From Notoacmeibacter ruber (lineage in GTDB: Bacteria; Pseudomonadota; Alphaproteobacteria; Rhizobiales; Rhizobiaceae), in assembly GCF_003668555.1 (NCBI RefSeq), contig NZ_RCWN01000001.1, positions 558,001-622,000 of the forward strand: DNA of 64,000 nt. The letters are read 5' to 3'. A program made the translations under genes and the position numbers. Shown here in pieces: positions 36,734 through 47,488 of the stretch (within the stretch, counting starts at the first letter, position 1; the number at the start of each line of letters is the position of its first letter). The notes below the pieces were generated by a model, which had not been told where the DNA came from, did no database searches, and saw only the letters and a program-made list of their open reading frames with translations.

Positions 36734-38992
36734 ATGGATGCGACGAAGGATATTGGACGGATCGAAATTGCCGAGAACGGCTCGATGGTGGATCCCGTGC
36801 CAGATTCCGGTGACGTTCCCCTGAGCGAAAGGCCGGAACGTTTCGTCAATCGCGAACTGTCCTGGCTTCAGTTCAACCGCCGCGTCCTCGAGGAAGCGAC
36901 GAACGAAAACCATCCGCTGCTGGAGCGGCTGCGCTTTCTCTCCATCTCGGCAGACAATCTCGATGAGTTCTTCATGGTCCGCGTCGCCGGGCTGGCCGGT
37001 CAGGTGGGGGCAGGCGTTACCGTGCGCTCGGCCGATGGTCGCACACCTGCGCAGCAGCTCGACGTGATCCTGAAAGAAGCGGCGCGGCTGCAGAACGAGC
37101 AGCAAAAGGTTCTGGTGGGACTGCTGGCTGCGTTGAAAAAGGAAGAGATCGATCTGGTCCAGCCGGGCAATCTCTCTCAGGCTGACCGGCGTTGGGTGAC
37201 ATCTCATTTCGAAGATTCCGTTTTTCCGGTTCTGACGCCTCTTTCGATCGACCCGGCACATCCTTTTCCCTTCATCCCCAATCTTGGCTTTTCGATCGCC
37301 CTGCAACTGAAGCGCAAGGCGACCCGCGAGCAGATGACGGCGCTGCTGCGTCTTCCCCCAGCCTTGACGCGGTTCATTAAGTTGCCGGATCGGGAGGTGC
37401 AGCCGACACGCTTCATCGCGCTGGAAGATGTGATCGAACTCTTCGTGCCGAAGCTGTTTCCCGGCTTCGAGGTGATCGGCTCCGGAACATTCCGTGTCAT
37501 TCGGGACAGCGATATCGAAGTCGAGGAAGAATCGGAGGATCTCGTTCGCTATTTCGAAAGCGCGTTGAAGCGGCGCAGAAAAGGCTCGGTGGTGCGGGTC
37601 GAGTTTTCTGCCGCCATGCCGGAGGCGCTTCGAGAATTCGTGGCCGAACACCTCGGCGTCATGGGCAATCGCGTCACGGTGATCGATGGTCCGCTGGCCC
37701 TCAACCAGATTTCCGAAATTCTCGCATTGCCGCGTGAAGATCTAAAGTTCGAATCCTATTCCGCGCGCTTTCCCGAGCGTATCCGCGAGCATGATGGCGA
37801 CTGCTTTGCGGCGATTCAGGAGAAAGACATCATCGTCCATCACCCCTATGAGAGCTTCGACGTCGTGGTCCAGTTTCTCCGCCAGGCAGCTCAGGATCCC
37901 AACGTCGTTGCCATCAAGGGCACGCTCTACCGGACCTCGAACAACAGTCCGATCATTCGCGCGCTCATCGACGCGGCGGAGGCTGGAAAGAGCGTCACGG
38001 CGCTCGTCGAACTGAAAGCTAGATTCGACGAAGAGGCCAATATCCGCTGGGCCCGTGATCTGGAACGGGCTGGCGTGCAGGTCGTTTTCGGGTTTCTGGA
38101 GATGAAGACCCATGCCAAGCTGACCACAGTGGTCCGCAAGGAGGAAAAGGGGCTCGTCACCTACTGTCACGTGGGGACGGGCAATTATCATCCGATCACG
38201 GCGAAGATTTACACGGATCTTTCCTATTTCACCGTGGATGAAACGATCGCGCATGATGTGGCGCAGATCTTCAATTTCGTAACCGGCTATGCCGAGCCGA
38301 CCGATGAAATCGAACTGGCGTATTCGCCCTTCATCATGCGTGATCGCATGATCGGTCATATCGAGGATGAGATCGCCCACGCCAAGGCCGGTCGGCCCGC
38401 GCAGATCTGGATGAAGCTCAACAGCCTGCTCGATCCGGAAATCATAGACGCGCTCTATCGGGCCAGCGGCGCCGGGGTCGATATCGATCTGGTCATCCGC
38501 GGCATCTGTTCGCTGCGGCCGGGCGTTCCCGGCCTGTCGGATAATATTTCCGTAAAATCGATCGTCGGACGATTTCTGGAACACAGCCGCATCCTGTGTT
38601 TTGGAAATGGACAAGGGCTGCCAAGCGACAAGGCCATTGTCTATATCGGAAGTGCCGACATGATGCCGCGTAATCTGGACCGAAGGGTGGAGGTGCATGT
38701 GCCGATCCGCAACGGGACGGTCCACGAGCAGATTCTCGACCAGATCATGGTGGCCAATATCATCGATAACCAGCAGAGTTGGGAGATTCTACCCGATGGC
38801 AGCTCGCGCCGAATCGTGCGAGAGGAAGGCGAGGAAGCGTTCAGTGCCCAGGATTACTTCATGAACAATCCCTCTTTGTCGGGGCGCGGCGCGTCGATCA
38901 AGAACCATGCGCCGAAACGGCTGGCCAATTATCGGCGCCGTCGGCAGAATGCGTCGGCATCGACCAACGAGGCTGGACCACCCAATAAATGA
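36734..38992 (+). CDS. ppk: Polyphosphate kinase 1
   Basis: PPK1 polymerises the terminal phosphate of ATP into polyphosphate. The 752-residue product begins at the ATG at 36734 (GGAGAGG 7-8 bases upstream). It has the N-terminal helical domain ([19 protein letters not shown]), and two phospholipase-D-like C-terminal domains with [11 protein letters not shown] and [22 protein letters not shown] holding the catalytic His residues, then [15 protein letters not shown]. Its stop overlaps the ppx start by ATGA. No clear Pho box was seen in the 186-base divergent region. Confidence 0.96.
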   Translation: MDATKDIGRIEIAENGSMVDPVPDSGDVPLSERPERFVNRELSWLQFNRRVLEEATNENHPLLERLRFLSISADNLDEFFMVRVAGLAGQVGAGVTVRSADGRTPAQQLDVILKEAARLQNEQQKVLVGLLAALKKEEIDLVQPGNLSQADRRWVTSHFEDSVFPVLTPLSIDPAHPFPFIPNLGFSIALQLKRKATREQMTALLRLPPALTRFIKLPDREVQPTRFIALEDVIELFVPKLFPGFEVIGSGTFRVIRDSDIEVEEESEDLVRYFESALKRRRKGSVVRVEFSAAMPEALREFVAEHLGVMGNRVTVIDGPLALNQISEILALPREDLKFESYSARFPERIREHDGDCFAAIQEKDIIVHHPYESFDVVVQFLRQAAQDPNVVAIKGTLYRTSNNSPIIRALIDAAEAGKSVTALVELKARFDEEANIRWARDLERAGVQVVFGFLEMKTHAKLTTVVRKEEKGLVTYCHVGTGNYHPITAKIYTDLSYFTVDETIAHDVAQIFNFVTGYAEPTDEIELAYSPFIMRDRMIGHIEDEIAHAKAGRPAQIWMKLNSLLDPEIIDALYRASGAGVDIDLVIRGICSLRPGVPGLSDNISVKSIVGRFLEHSRILCFGNGQGLPSDKAIVYIGSADMMPRNLDRRVEVHVPIRNGTVHEQILDQIMVANIIDNQQSWEILPDGSSRRIVREEGEEAFSAQDYFMNNPSLSGRGASIKNHAPKRLANYRRRRQNASASTNEAGPPNK

Positions 38993-40506
38993 GACTGCAA
39001 TCCCAAGGCCGCCTACCGGGGCGCGAACCCGTCGCGATCGTCGATATCGGTTCCAACTCGGTTCGTCTGGTTATTTTCGAGGGCGTCACCCGGGCGCCCA
39101 CACTCTTCTTCAACGAAAAGCTTCTTGCCGGGCTGGGGCGTTCTCTGGTCGATACGAACCGCTTGAACGAGGAGGGCGTCGAAGCGGCGATGCAGTCCTT
39201 CAGCCGCTTCCGCGCACTGTCTGATCAGGCGGGCGCCACCAAGATCCATGTCATCGCAACCGCTGCCGCGAGAGAGGCGGAAAACGGCGAGGCGTTCATC
39301 AGCGAGGCAGAAAAGCGTCTCGGCGCAGAAATTCGCGTTCTTTCAGGGCGAGAGGAAGCGTATTTCGCTGCGCTGGCGGTCAAGGCTCATTTCCATAAGC
39401 CGGCTGGCATTGTCGGTGATCTCGGAGGCGGGTCACTTGAACTCGTGCGGTTGAACGGTGACCACCCGGACGAGGGAATAACACTTCCGCTCGGTGGGTT
39501 GAGGCTCTGGGACGTGACAGGGAGCAATCCGCAGAAAGCAAGAAGCGTCGCGTCGGAGGAATTGAAACGCGCGCCCTTCCTCAAGGATGCGGCGGGCATG
39601 GATTTTTACTGTGTCGGCGGGACCTGGCGAAATCTCGCCCGGCTCCACATGGCGACGGTCAACTATCCGCTCTTCGTGCTCCACGAATATGCGATTGACG
39701 CCGAAAACTCCAAAACGATCGATTTTCTGAAGACAGTTGCCGCCGGCGATATCGATCAGATGAAGGGGATCGGCGACATATCGAAAAACCGCCGCGGCCT
39801 GTTGCCTTATGGCGCTGCGGTTCTGCTGGAAATCATCGAAACCATGCGGCCAAGGCGGATCGTCACTTCGGGTGTTGGCGTTCGCGAGGGCTATCTCTTT
39901 TCGCTTCTCGACGAAGAGGAACAGCGCGACGACCCGCTGACGGTCGGTGCCCGCGAACTGGCGATTCTGCGCGCCAGATCGGTGCGCCACGCCGAGGAGC
40001 TTGCCGATTGGACCGGCAGGGCATTCGAAGTCCTGGGTCTCGATGAAACCGAGGACGAGGCCCGATTGCGGCATGCAGCCTGTTTGATCGCCGATCTGGG
40101 CTGGCGGGCGCACCCGGATTATCGCGGTCTGCAATCCATGAATGTCATCGCCCATGCATCGCTGACCGCGATCGGCCATGGCGGCCGCGCTTTCCTTTCA
40201 CTCGCCAATTTCTACCGTCATAACGGCCTTCAGGAGGAAGGATGGGCAGGCGAACTGCTGAGGCTGATGGATGAAAGGCTGATCCGCCGCGCGCAAGCGC
40301 TGGGGCTTCTGATGCGCGTTCTCTATGTGCTCTCGGCTTCCATGCCTCGCGTATTGCCTCGACTGACGATTCAGCGAACCGATGATGGTGAGATCGAGAT
40401 CGCGATTCCGGCTGCTTTGAGCGCCTTGCACGGCAGCCGCCCATCCAATCGCCTCGCCAAGCTGTCCAAGTTTCTAGATATGCCGATGCGGCTGGTGGTT
40501 CGCTGA
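38989..40506 (+). CDS. ppx: Exopolyphosphatase / guanosine pentaphosphate phosphatase family
   Basis: Ppx releases phosphate from polyphosphate ends. The 505-residue protein has the ASKHA phosphate-1 motif [16 protein letters not shown] near residue 17, the phosphate-2 motif [11 protein letters not shown] near 145 and GGTWRNLA near 210, followed by an HD-like C-terminal domain. It is coupled to ppk by a 4-base overlap, so synthesis and breakdown of polyphosphate are produced together. It converges with the CNNM/CBS gene, 7 bases between stops. Confidence 0.95.
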   Translation: MRLQSQGRLPGREPVAIVDIGSNSVRLVIFEGVTRAPTLFFNEKLLAGLGRSLVDTNRLNEEGVEAAMQSFSRFRALSDQAGATKIHVIATAAAREAENGEAFISEAEKRLGAEIRVLSGREEAYFAALAVKAHFHKPAGIVGDLGGGSLELVRLNGDHPDEGITLPLGGLRLWDVTGSNPQKARSVASEELKRAPFLKDAAGMDFYCVGGTWRNLARLHMATVNYPLFVLHEYAIDAENSKTIDFLKTVAAGDIDQMKGIGDISKNRRGLLPYGAAVLLEIIETMRPRRIVTSGVGVREGYLFSLLDEEEQRDDPLTVGARELAILRARSVRHAEELADWTGRAFEVLGLDETEDEARLRHAACLIADLGWRAHPDYRGLQSMNVIAHASLTAIGHGGRAFLSLANFYRHNGLQEEGWAGELLRLMDERLIRRAQALGLLMRVLYVLSASMPRVLPRLTIQRTDDGEIEIAIPAALSALHGSRPSNRLAKLSKFLDMPMRLVVR

Positions 40507-40513
40507 CGTTCGT

Positions 40514-41863
40514 TCAGTCTGCTTCAGCGTTTTGCTCGTCATCCGCCTTTTGAGGCGGAGAGACCAGAAGCTTGTCGACGCGTCGTCCGTCGAGATCCAC
40601 GACTTCGAAGGTCCAGCCCGAGACCTCGAATATTTCTCCCACCGTGGGCAGATGGCCAACTGATTCCAGTGTGAGGCCACCGACGGTTTCATAGTCGCCC
40701 GAGGGGATGGAAACCCTGAACTCGTCACGAAATTCATCGACGGGCATCCAGCCGGAGACGAGGTAGCTGCCGTCTTCGCGTTTCACGAAGGCCGGCTCGC
40801 CGGTCTCTTCTTCCTCGAAGACGCCAGCAATGGCCTGCAAGATGTCTTCGGTCGTAATCACACCTTCGAAATGGCCGTATTCATCGAAGACGAGACCCAT
40901 ATTGATCGCCGATTCCTTCAGTTTGTTCAGAACCTGGATCGATCGCGCATTTTCATAGATGACCGGCGCTTTCTGGATCATTTCTCGCAACTGCACGTCT
41001 TCGTCTCGTCCGAGCGCGATCAGCAGATCATGAGTGCGCACAATGCCAATAATATTGTCGTCCGATCCTTCGCGGACCGGCAGCCGTGAGCGGCGCGTTG
41101 TTTCGATCTGCTCGCGAATGGACTGAATGCTCTGCGCCACATCAAGCATTTCAACTTCGATCGTGGGCGTCATCAGAGCCTTGGCCTGTCGATCGGCAAA
41201 GCGCATGACGCCGCCGATCATAGCCTTCTCCTCGCTCTCGATCGTGCCCGATTCCTCGGCTTCGTCGAGCAGACTCCGAACCTCTTCGTCGGTGACCGTC
41301 TGCTTGATTTCGCGGCTCTGACCAAGCAGCATCAAAACGCCCTTGCTGCTGATGTTGAGAAGCCAGACCAATGGCGCCGCGATCCTTGAAAGAATATTCA
41401 TCGGCCGGGCGACGGTCGCGGCTACGCCCTCGGGATGGCGGAGCGCAATCTGCTTGGGTACCAATTCGCCGATCACCAGCGACATGTAAGTCACCAGAGC
41501 GACAGTCAGACCGACGCCGGTCGTATAGGCCAAGTCTTCCGACATGCCGAAGATGTCTACGAGGTGAGCGGCAAGTTTGCGGCCGAGTGTCGCCCCCGAG
41601 AAGGCGCCGGAAACGATACCCACAAGGGTGATCCCGATCTGAACGGTCGAAAGAAAGCGCCCGGAGTCATTGGCGAGCTTCAAGGCCGTGGCCGCGCCCT
41701 TGTCACCGTTCTCTGCCAGTGCGCTCAAACGGGCAGGGCGCGCTGAAACCACCGCCAGTTCGCTCATGGCCAGCACGCCGTTGACGATGAAAAGCGCGAG
41801 GATGATCAGAAAGTCGATAAGCAATTTTTCGGTCCGGCGATAAGGAAAACGGTCTTCCCGCAT
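40514..41863 (-). CDS. Hemolysin-family protein with CNNM, paired CBS and CorC/HlyC domains
   Basis: This 449-residue inner-membrane protein has the CNNM/DUF21 domain (about 1-195; hydrophobic segments near 12-34, 66-90 and 100-125) with ELVPKQIALRHPEGVA, then two CBS domains (MTPTIEVEML, EDILQAIAGVFEEEE) and a C-terminal CorC_HlyC domain (WMPVDEFRDEF, VGGLTLESVGHLPTVGEIFE). Family members are linked to Mg2+ or Co2+ efflux and homeostasis; the hemolysin name is historical. It lies between ppx and rnd. Confidence 0.9.
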   Translation of the reverse strand: MREDRFPYRRTEKLLIDFLIILALFIVNGVLAMSELAVVSARPARLSALAENGDKGAATALKLANDSGRFLSTVQIGITLVGIVSGAFSGATLGRKLAAHLVDIFGMSEDLAYTTGVGLTVALVTYMSLVIGELVPKQIALRHPEGVAATVARPMNILSRIAAPLVWLLNISSKGVLMLLGQSREIKQTVTDEEVRSLLDEAEESGTIESEEKAMIGGVMRFADRQAKALMTPTIEVEMLDVAQSIQSIREQIETTRRSRLPVREGSDDNIIGIVRTHDLLIALGRDEDVQLREMIQKAPVIYENARSIQVLNKLKESAINMGLVFDEYGHFEGVITTEDILQAIAGVFEEEETGEPAFVKREDGSYLVSGWMPVDEFRDEFRVSIPSGDYETVGGLTLESVGHLPTVGEIFEVSGWTFEVVDLDGRRVDKLLVSPPQKADDEQNAEAD

Positions 41864-41943
41864 CTAGGCCGATCATGGCCGCGGGGAAGCGCTCCCCGGC
41901 GATTCTGCGAAACGCCGGGCGATACAGTCGTCTTCAGGCCGAC

Positions 41944-43095
41944 TTACAGATCGATGGCGCTGATTTTCCGGTCACGGAAGGCAAGGCCCACATCGCCGCG
42001 CAGAAGCCGCAGGGCTTCCAGCCCGAAAACGTCGCGTCGCCAGCCGGTGAGGGCCTGAACGTCCGCTTCCTCACCCATCACGGCGATTTTCTCGATTTCA
42101 TCGCTCGTGGCGAGAACCTTAGGAGCAACGCCCTCCCGCTCGGCGACGAGACGCAAGAGAACCTTCAGAAGCTCGCTCGCCGCGCCGGCCCCTTCCGGAG
42201 AGCGTCGCTGCTTGGCAATTTTCGGCAGATCGCTTTCAGGCAAGGCGAGAGCTTCCTGGACCGCATCGGTGAGGCCCTGGACATGCTGGGAGCGCTCCCA
42301 TCCCTTGGGAATGGCGCGCAGACGGCCGAGGTCTTCGGTCGTTTTCGGTTGCTGCTGGGCGATCTCGTAGATTGCATCGTCTTTGATGACGCGTCCGCGC
42401 GGCACATTGCGCTGCCGAGCCTGTTCTTCCCGCCATCTGGCGACGGTCTGCATGACAGCCAGTTCGCGAGGCTTACGTACCCGCATTTTGAGGCGCGTCC
42501 AGGCATCTTCCGGCTTGAGATCATAAGTCGCCGGCGACGTCAAAACGTCCATCTCTTCGCTGACCCAATGTGTGCGGCCGGCCGATTCAAGGCTCTGTTT
42601 CAATTCACGATAGACATCCCGCAGATGCGTGACGTCGGCGGCGGCGTATTTGAGTTGCTTCTCGGAAAGCGGCCGCCGTCGCCAGTCGGTGAAGCGGCTT
42701 GACTTGTCCAGTTGCTGGCCGGTGATTTTCTGGACCAGCGCATCATAGGAAACAGAGTCGCCATAGCCGCAAACCATCGCGGCGATCTGGGTATCGAAAA
42801 TGGGATGGGGAATGAGACCGCCCATCTTGTAGATGATTTCCAGATCCTGCCTGGCGGCATGAAAGACCTTTACGACCTCTTCATCGCCCATCAGCGACCA
42901 GAAGGGTGACAGATCGATGTCCTTGGCCAGCGGATCGATCAGATAGACATTGTCGTCATCGGCGATCTGGATCAGGCACAGTTCCGGCCAGAAGGTCGTC
43001 TCGCGAATAAACTCCGTATCGACTGTCACGAAGGCAGCTTTCGAGAGCTGATCGATGGCGCTCTGAAGTTCATCCGTCCGGATAATGATCTGCAT
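41944..43095 (-). CDS. rnd: Ribonuclease D
   Basis: RNase D trims tRNA and other RNA 3' ends. The 383-residue protein has the DEDD exonuclease motifs: VDTEFIRETTFWP near residue 23 (first Asp and Glu), VKVFHAARQDLE near 74 (second Asp) and KYAAADVTHL near 148 (Tyr and last Asp). An HRDC domain lies at about 200-285. GAGGTGAA precedes the ATG. It is divergent from aspS across a 222-base region holding two inverted repeats. Confidence 0.94.
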   Translation of the reverse strand: MQIIIRTDELQSAIDQLSKAAFVTVDTEFIRETTFWPELCLIQIADDDNVYLIDPLAKDIDLSPFWSLMGDEEVVKVFHAARQDLEIIYKMGGLIPHPIFDTQIAAMVCGYGDSVSYDALVQKITGQQLDKSSRFTDWRRRPLSEKQLKYAAADVTHLRDVYRELKQSLESAGRTHWVSEEMDVLTSPATYDLKPEDAWTRLKMRVRKPRELAVMQTVARWREEQARQRNVPRGRVIKDDAIYEIAQQQPKTTEDLGRLRAIPKGWERSQHVQGLTDAVQEALALPESDLPKIAKQRRSPEGAGAASELLKVLLRLVAEREGVAPKVLATSDEIEKIAVMGEEADVQALTGWRRDVFGLEALRLLRGDVGLAFRDRKISAIDL

Positions 43096-43170
43096 TTCAC
43101 CTCGGTCCTGGCAGGCTGGTCTGTGGTTGCCTTCGTAAAGTCCATCCGTTAAGGGCCGCTACCGGTCGTC

Positions 43171-43217
43171 GTCAAGGCGCGTGCCGCGTCTGCCTTGACA
43201 CGGGCACGGTCCCGTGC
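43171..43217. repeat. Two inverted repeats in the rnd-aspS divergent region
   Basis: An 8-bp perfect inverted repeat GTCAAGGC / GCCTTGAC (43171-43178 and 43192-43199, 13-base spacer) is followed by GCACGG-TC-CCGTGC (43204-43217). The first places a TTGAC on each strand, which could be -35 boxes for both divergent genes, though clear -10 boxes were not found. Role unknown. Confidence 0.4.
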
Positions 43218-43317
43218 GCTTGTCCGCGCCGGTTTCCACCGGGCTTCGCGCGCCCGGTTCGGCACAGAAGAGTATCGCCAGGTGACCGCTTGGCCAAACC
43301 TCAAGGGTTTTACGAGA

Positions 43318-45135
43318 ATGGACGATTCCATCCACCGCTATCGCACGCATAACTGCGGTGCGCTGTCGCTTTCCGAAGTTGGCCAGACGGTCCGCCTGTC
43401 CGGCTGGGTTCATCGCGTAAGAGACCATGGCGGCCTGCTCTTTATCGATCTGCGCGATCATTACGGCATCACCCAGATCGTGGCCGATCCGGATTCTCCG
43501 GCCTTCACGACCGCCGAAAAGCTACGCAGCGAATGGGTCATACGCATCGACGGCGTGGTCAAGCAGCGCGCCGAGGAAGCTGTCAACGCCAACCTTTCGA
43601 CCGGCAACATCGAGGTCTTTGCTCGTGAGATCGAGGTGCTGAGCGAGGCAAAGGAACTGCCGCTGCCGGTGTTCGGTGATCTCGATTATCCCGAAGAGGT
43701 TCGCCTGAAATATCGCTTTCTCGATCTGCGCCGCGAGAAGCTGCACAACAACATCGTGCTGCGCACGAAAGTGATCTCGGAGATGCGCCGCCAGATGGTG
43801 CTTGCCGGTTTTACGGAATATTCGACGCCGATCCTGACGGCCTCCTCGCCCGAGGGCGCACGCGACTTCCTCGTGCCGAGCCGCATCCATGCCGGAGAAT
43901 TCTACGCGCTTCCGCAGGCACCGCAGATTTACAAGCAGCTTCTGATGGTGTCCGGTTTCGACCGTTACTTCCAGATCGCGCCATGCTTCCGAGACGAAGA
44001 TCCGCGGGCCGACCGCCTGCCGGGCGAGTTCTACCAGCTCGACCTCGAGATGAGTTTCGTGACGCAGGAGGATATTCTCGGCACGATGGAGCCGGTTGTC
44101 CGCGACGTGATCAAGGCCTTCGCAGGCGAGAAGTCGGTCACCGAGACATTCCGCCGTATTCCCTATGACGAGGCGATCCGCAAATACGGGTCCGACAAGC
44201 CGGACCTTCGCAACCCGATCGAGATGGAAGAGGTCTCCGACCATTTCCGCGACTCTGGCTTCAAGGTCTTCGCGAACATCCTTGCCTCTTCGGACAAGAA
44301 CCAGATTTGGGCCGTCCCGGCAAAGAGCGGCGGCAGCCGCGCTTTCTGCGACCGGATGAATTCCTGGGCGCAGAGCCAGGGCCAGCCCGGCCTCGGCTAT
44401 ATCTTCTGGCGTGAAGAGGAAGGCGCTATTGCCGGTGCCGGCCCGCTCGCCAAGAATATCGGCCCTGAACGGACCGAAGCGATCCGCAATCAGCTCGGCC
44501 TGCAGGCAGGCGATGCCTGCTTCTTTGTGGCAGGCGATCCGAAGAACTTTGCTTCCTTCGCCGGAGCGGCGCGTGACCGCACGGGCGAAGAGCTGGGCCT
44601 GATCGACGAAGACCGTTTCGAACTGTGCTGGATTGTCGACTTCCCGTTCTTCGAATGGAACGAGGACGAAAAGCGCATCGAGTTTGCGCACAACCCCTTC
44701 TCCATGCCGCAGGGCGGGATGGAGGCGCTGGAAGAGGCGGAGAAGGGCGGCGACGAAGCGCTGCTCGGCCTGAAAGCGTTCCAGTACGATATGGTCTGCA
44801 ATGGTTTCGAGATCGCCTCTGGCGGCATCCGTAACCACTTGCCAGACACCATGGTCAAGGCGTTCGAGCTGGCGGGCCTCTCCAAAGAGGTGGTCGAAGA
44901 ACGTTTCGGCGGTCTCTACCGGGCCTTCCGGTATGGCGCACCGCCCCATGGCGGCATGGCCGCTGGCGTGGACCGTGTCATCATGCTTCTGGCTGGCGCG
45001 AAGAACCTTCGCGACGTTTCGCTGTTCCCGATGAACCAGCAGGCGCGGGATCTTCTGATGGGCGCTCCGGCTCCGGCTACCAACGCCCAGCTTCGCGAAC
45101 TGAATCTCCGCGTCATTCCGCGCGAAAAGGAATAA
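43318..45135 (+). CDS. aspS: Aspartyl-tRNA synthetase
   Basis: This class II synthetase has 605 residues from the ATG at 43318. The N-terminal OB-fold anticodon domain is shown by [26 protein letters not shown]; class II motif 1 falls in the [10 protein letters not shown] stretch, motif 2 in [16 protein letters not shown] and motif 3 in [20 protein letters not shown]. The large GAD insertion domain typical of bacterial AspRS is present ([13 protein letters not shown], residues about 310-420). Many alphaproteobacterial AspRS are non-discriminating and depend on GatCAB; this was not resolved here. It is 4 bases upstream of the peptidase gene. Confidence 0.97.
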   Translation: MDDSIHRYRTHNCGALSLSEVGQTVRLSGWVHRVRDHGGLLFIDLRDHYGITQIVADPDSPAFTTAEKLRSEWVIRIDGVVKQRAEEAVNANLSTGNIEVFAREIEVLSEAKELPLPVFGDLDYPEEVRLKYRFLDLRREKLHNNIVLRTKVISEMRRQMVLAGFTEYSTPILTASSPEGARDFLVPSRIHAGEFYALPQAPQIYKQLLMVSGFDRYFQIAPCFRDEDPRADRLPGEFYQLDLEMSFVTQEDILGTMEPVVRDVIKAFAGEKSVTETFRRIPYDEAIRKYGSDKPDLRNPIEMEEVSDHFRDSGFKVFANILASSDKNQIWAVPAKSGGSRAFCDRMNSWAQSQGQPGLGYIFWREEEGAIAGAGPLAKNIGPERTEAIRNQLGLQAGDACFFVAGDPKNFASFAGAARDRTGEELGLIDEDRFELCWIVDFPFFEWNEDEKRIEFAHNPFSMPQGGMEALEEAEKGGDEALLGLKAFQYDMVCNGFEIASGGIRNHLPDTMVKAFELAGLSKEVVEERFGGLYRAFRYGAPPHGGMAAGVDRVIMLLAGAKNLRDVSLFPMNQQARDLLMGAPAPATNAQLRELNLRVIPREKE

Positions 45136-45139
45136 GAGG

Positions 45140-45796
45140 ATGGGCCGGGAAGCGCGGGCGACGAAAATCCTCGTCACCGGCTTCACGGCCTTTCCCGGCG
45201 CGCCCCAAAATCCAACCGAGTGGCTGATGGGTGCGCTGGCCGGCTGGCGGCCCTCCGGTTCCGATATCGCGACCGCCGTCCTGCCGGTCGATTACGCGGC
45301 GGCGCCGCGAACGCTCGAAGCCATCGGCGCCGATTTCGCACCGGACATCGCGATCCATTTCGGCCTCGCGCTTGCGGCGAAAGGGGTTTGCCTGGAGCGG
45401 CTTGCACGCAATCGCTGCACGGTGGACATTCCAGACAATGCCGGCATCAGCCGAACCGGCGAACTGATCGTGGCTGACGGCGATGATTGCACGTCGACAC
45501 TCCCGCTGGAAATCATGGCGGAGCATCTGGCGGGTGCTAGCCTGCCCGTCGAGTGGAGCGACGACGCCGGCGGCTATCTTTGCAACCTCGTCATGTTTCA
45601 CGCGCTGTCGGATCGTGTTGCGCGTGACTATCACCCGGAAATGGCGGGCTTCATCCATGTCCCGTTGCTGGAACGTATGCGGGGAGACGGGCAGGACGAT
45701 CTTCACGCGATGACGGAAGCGCAGCTCTTGCTCGGCGCTCAGATCATTATCGGTGCCGCGCTGGCGGCCTATCGCGCCGACTTGTCGAAAGAGTAG
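45140..45796 (+). CDS. pcp: Pyroglutamyl-peptidase I (C15 family)
   Basis: This cytoplasmic cysteine peptidase removes N-terminal pyroglutamate. The 218-residue protein has the C15 fold start ILVTGFTAFPGAPQNPTE and a catalytic triad visible as Glu86 (VCLERLARN), Cys148 (GGYLCNLVMF) and His173 (GFIHVPLLE). Length is the family norm. It starts 4 bases after aspS and its last 28 bases overlap the end of the broken 2'-5' RNA ligase gene on the other strand. Confidence 0.9.
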   Translation: MGREARATKILVTGFTAFPGAPQNPTEWLMGALAGWRPSGSDIATAVLPVDYAAAPRTLEAIGADFAPDIAIHFGLALAAKGVCLERLARNRCTVDIPDNAGISRTGELIVADGDDCTSTLPLEIMAEHLAGASLPVEWSDDAGGYLCNLVMFHALSDRVARDYHPEMAGFIHVPLLERMRGDGQDDLHAMTEAQLLLGAQIIIGAALAAYRADLSKE

Positions 45797-46286
45797 CAGC
45801 CCGCTTCTTCCCAGGGCCCTCCGTGATAGCGCCACAGAAGGAGAGATACGGCCTTGGCTTTGAAAGGTGCGAAGCCAGCTTTCAATTTTCCAAAGAACGC
45901 CTTCGCTTCATCGGCGGCTACCTTGTTCTGGATCGTGATATGCGGCCGGAAGGGCTGTCGGTCCTGCCGTGTCAGCCATGGCGAGAAGCGCTCGGCCAGT
46001 CGCTGCCGAAGCATTGAGAGCGATTCGCTTTCGATCCTGTAGGCGCAGCCGAATCCCATGAAGAAGATGTCTGCGGCGGTGAGGGTGATCTCGCGTGTAT
46101 GCGCGGCTTCATCCCTCAAAGCCTGACGGATGAAAGATTCTTCCGCCGAGGGAAGATGGTGAAAGAGAGGGCAGGAATGAAATTCCGTGCAGTCGGAAAA
46201 TGACGCCGCCTCATCTCGTCGAAATGATCGAATGAGGCAGCGTCGAGTCCGGCGGTGACGATCAGTGGGCGATCGTCCTGAGGCAT
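45769..46286 (-). pseudogene. 2'-5' RNA ligase family protein (2H phosphoesterase), frameshifted at first HxT motif
   Basis: The gene should start at the ATG at 46286, which overlaps the stop of the upstream periplasmic-protein gene (TGATG). The first frame gives a normal N-terminus ending RRRHFPTARNFIPA and then fails. The rest, from FHHLPSAEESFIRQALRDEA to the second catalytic motif PHITIQ and the C-terminus YSFDKS, is in another frame. Comparison with the usual spacing (AHxTLFH) indicates a loss of about 7 bases near 46166-46172, removing the first catalytic HxT/S motif. Intact members are cyclic phosphodiesterases/ligases acting on 2'-5' RNA ends. A shortened protein could only start after the motif. 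Confidence 0.8.
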
Positions 46287-47488
46287 CAGTCCTGGTTGGC
46301 TGTCACGCTGGCGCCCAGCAGGTTCGTCAGCGTGTTGGGCTCAGACTTGGCGCGCTCGATGATCTGGCCGACTGTCGTTCCGTCTTCAGGCGATAGTTCG
46401 ATGGTCAAGGATTGCGGATCGGCGAGATAGGTCTGAAGAGCCTCACTCACCTGACGCGCAAATTCCGCCGGGACGTACGAGGCCAGAAGGGCCGGTGCCA
46501 GCATGGCTGCCTGCAGCTTCAACTGCTCCGGCTGTGCATTCTGCCTTTCGGCCATGACGCCGATGACCTTGTCCGTCAGCGAATTGTCTTCCAACCGGAT
46601 CGTGGCGCTTTCAACGCCGATCTTCTCGTAGAGTGGAAGAAGCTTCTCCTGCAGGAACTTCATCTGCTGTTCGTCATCATCCGTCTTCTGCATGTCCTTG
46701 GTGACGGCCTGGATCTTCGTGGCCAGATCGGCAGTGACGTTTGAGAACGCCCCGTCAACATCGAGCGTGAGCGCGTCCTCGACGACGATGGTTTCGTTGA
46801 AATCCATTTCTCCGCTCGAGGGATCGTATGTTCCGGTGACGTCGAAGCTCGCTTCGATCTGCGAATAACCGAGATCGGCGAGTTGCTTGCGCATCGCTTC
46901 ACCTTTTTCACGATCTTCCTCGTCTTCGGGAGCCAGTTGGGTGTTGAAGGAAATGCGCTCGACGGAGAAGCGCGGCTCGATCACCCTGTCTTCACGGAAG
47001 GCAAGGTCGCTGCCATCGATATTCTCGACCGTCAGGAAATCGCCCTGCGGAACAGAGACCACAATGCTGTCCATCTGAACGCTGCCCACCTGCAGGCCTA
47101 TGGTCTCGGCGTCTTCCTTCACTCCGAAAGACATGTCTCCGAAAACGGCAGGGGTAAGGGAGGTCTTGATCTCGTCCTCACTCTCGATGGTTTTTGCCGG
47201 CACTTCCAGCCGACCGATCATGTACCGATCGTCGGCTTCTGAAACATCCTCGAGGACGATCTGCTCATAGGTCGTCGAAGCGTCATCATCGAAACCGACC
47301 GTAACGTCTTTCAGCACGATATCGTCACCGTCGGCGCTGGCCGTGTCGAACTCGAAATCGATATCCTGTTGATCCAGCACTTCCGACAACCGATCGGCGA
47401 CAGCCTGGGCATCCAGCGCCCATGCCGGCGCGCTGAGGGTGGGAAGCAGGGCAAGCCCGAATCCGGCTTGAAGCAGGAATTGGCGCAT
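46286..47488 (-). CDS. Periplasmic protein of unknown function
   Basis: This 400-residue protein has a clear signal peptide (cleavage near residue 24, PAWA-LDAQ) and GGAGG upstream. The mature part is strongly acidic (many Asp and Glu) and looks like repeated beta-strands of the type IVLKDVTVGFDDD, IVLEDVSEADD, VENIDGSDLAF, with a helical C-terminal third. This pattern resembles large periplasmic or lipid-transfer-like beta folds, but no family was recognised. Its stop shares a base with the ATG of the 2'-5' RNA ligase gene, so the two were one transcription unit. Confidence 0.75.
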   Translation of the reverse strand: MRQFLLQAGFGLALLPTLSAPAWALDAQAVADRLSEVLDQQDIDFEFDTASADGDDIVLKDVTVGFDDDASTTYEQIVLEDVSEADDRYMIGRLEVPAKTIESEDEIKTSLTPAVFGDMSFGVKEDAETIGLQVGSVQMDSIVVSVPQGDFLTVENIDGSDLAFREDRVIEPRFSVERISFNTQLAPEDEEDREKGEAMRKQLADLGYSQIEASFDVTGTYDPSSGEMDFNETIVVEDALTLDVDGAFSNVTADLATKIQAVTKDMQKTDDDEQQMKFLQEKLLPLYEKIGVESATIRLEDNSLTDKVIGVMAERQNAQPEQLKLQAAMLAPALLASYVPAEFARQVSEALQTYLADPQSLTIELSPEDGTTVGQIIERAKSEPNTLTNLLGASVTANQD

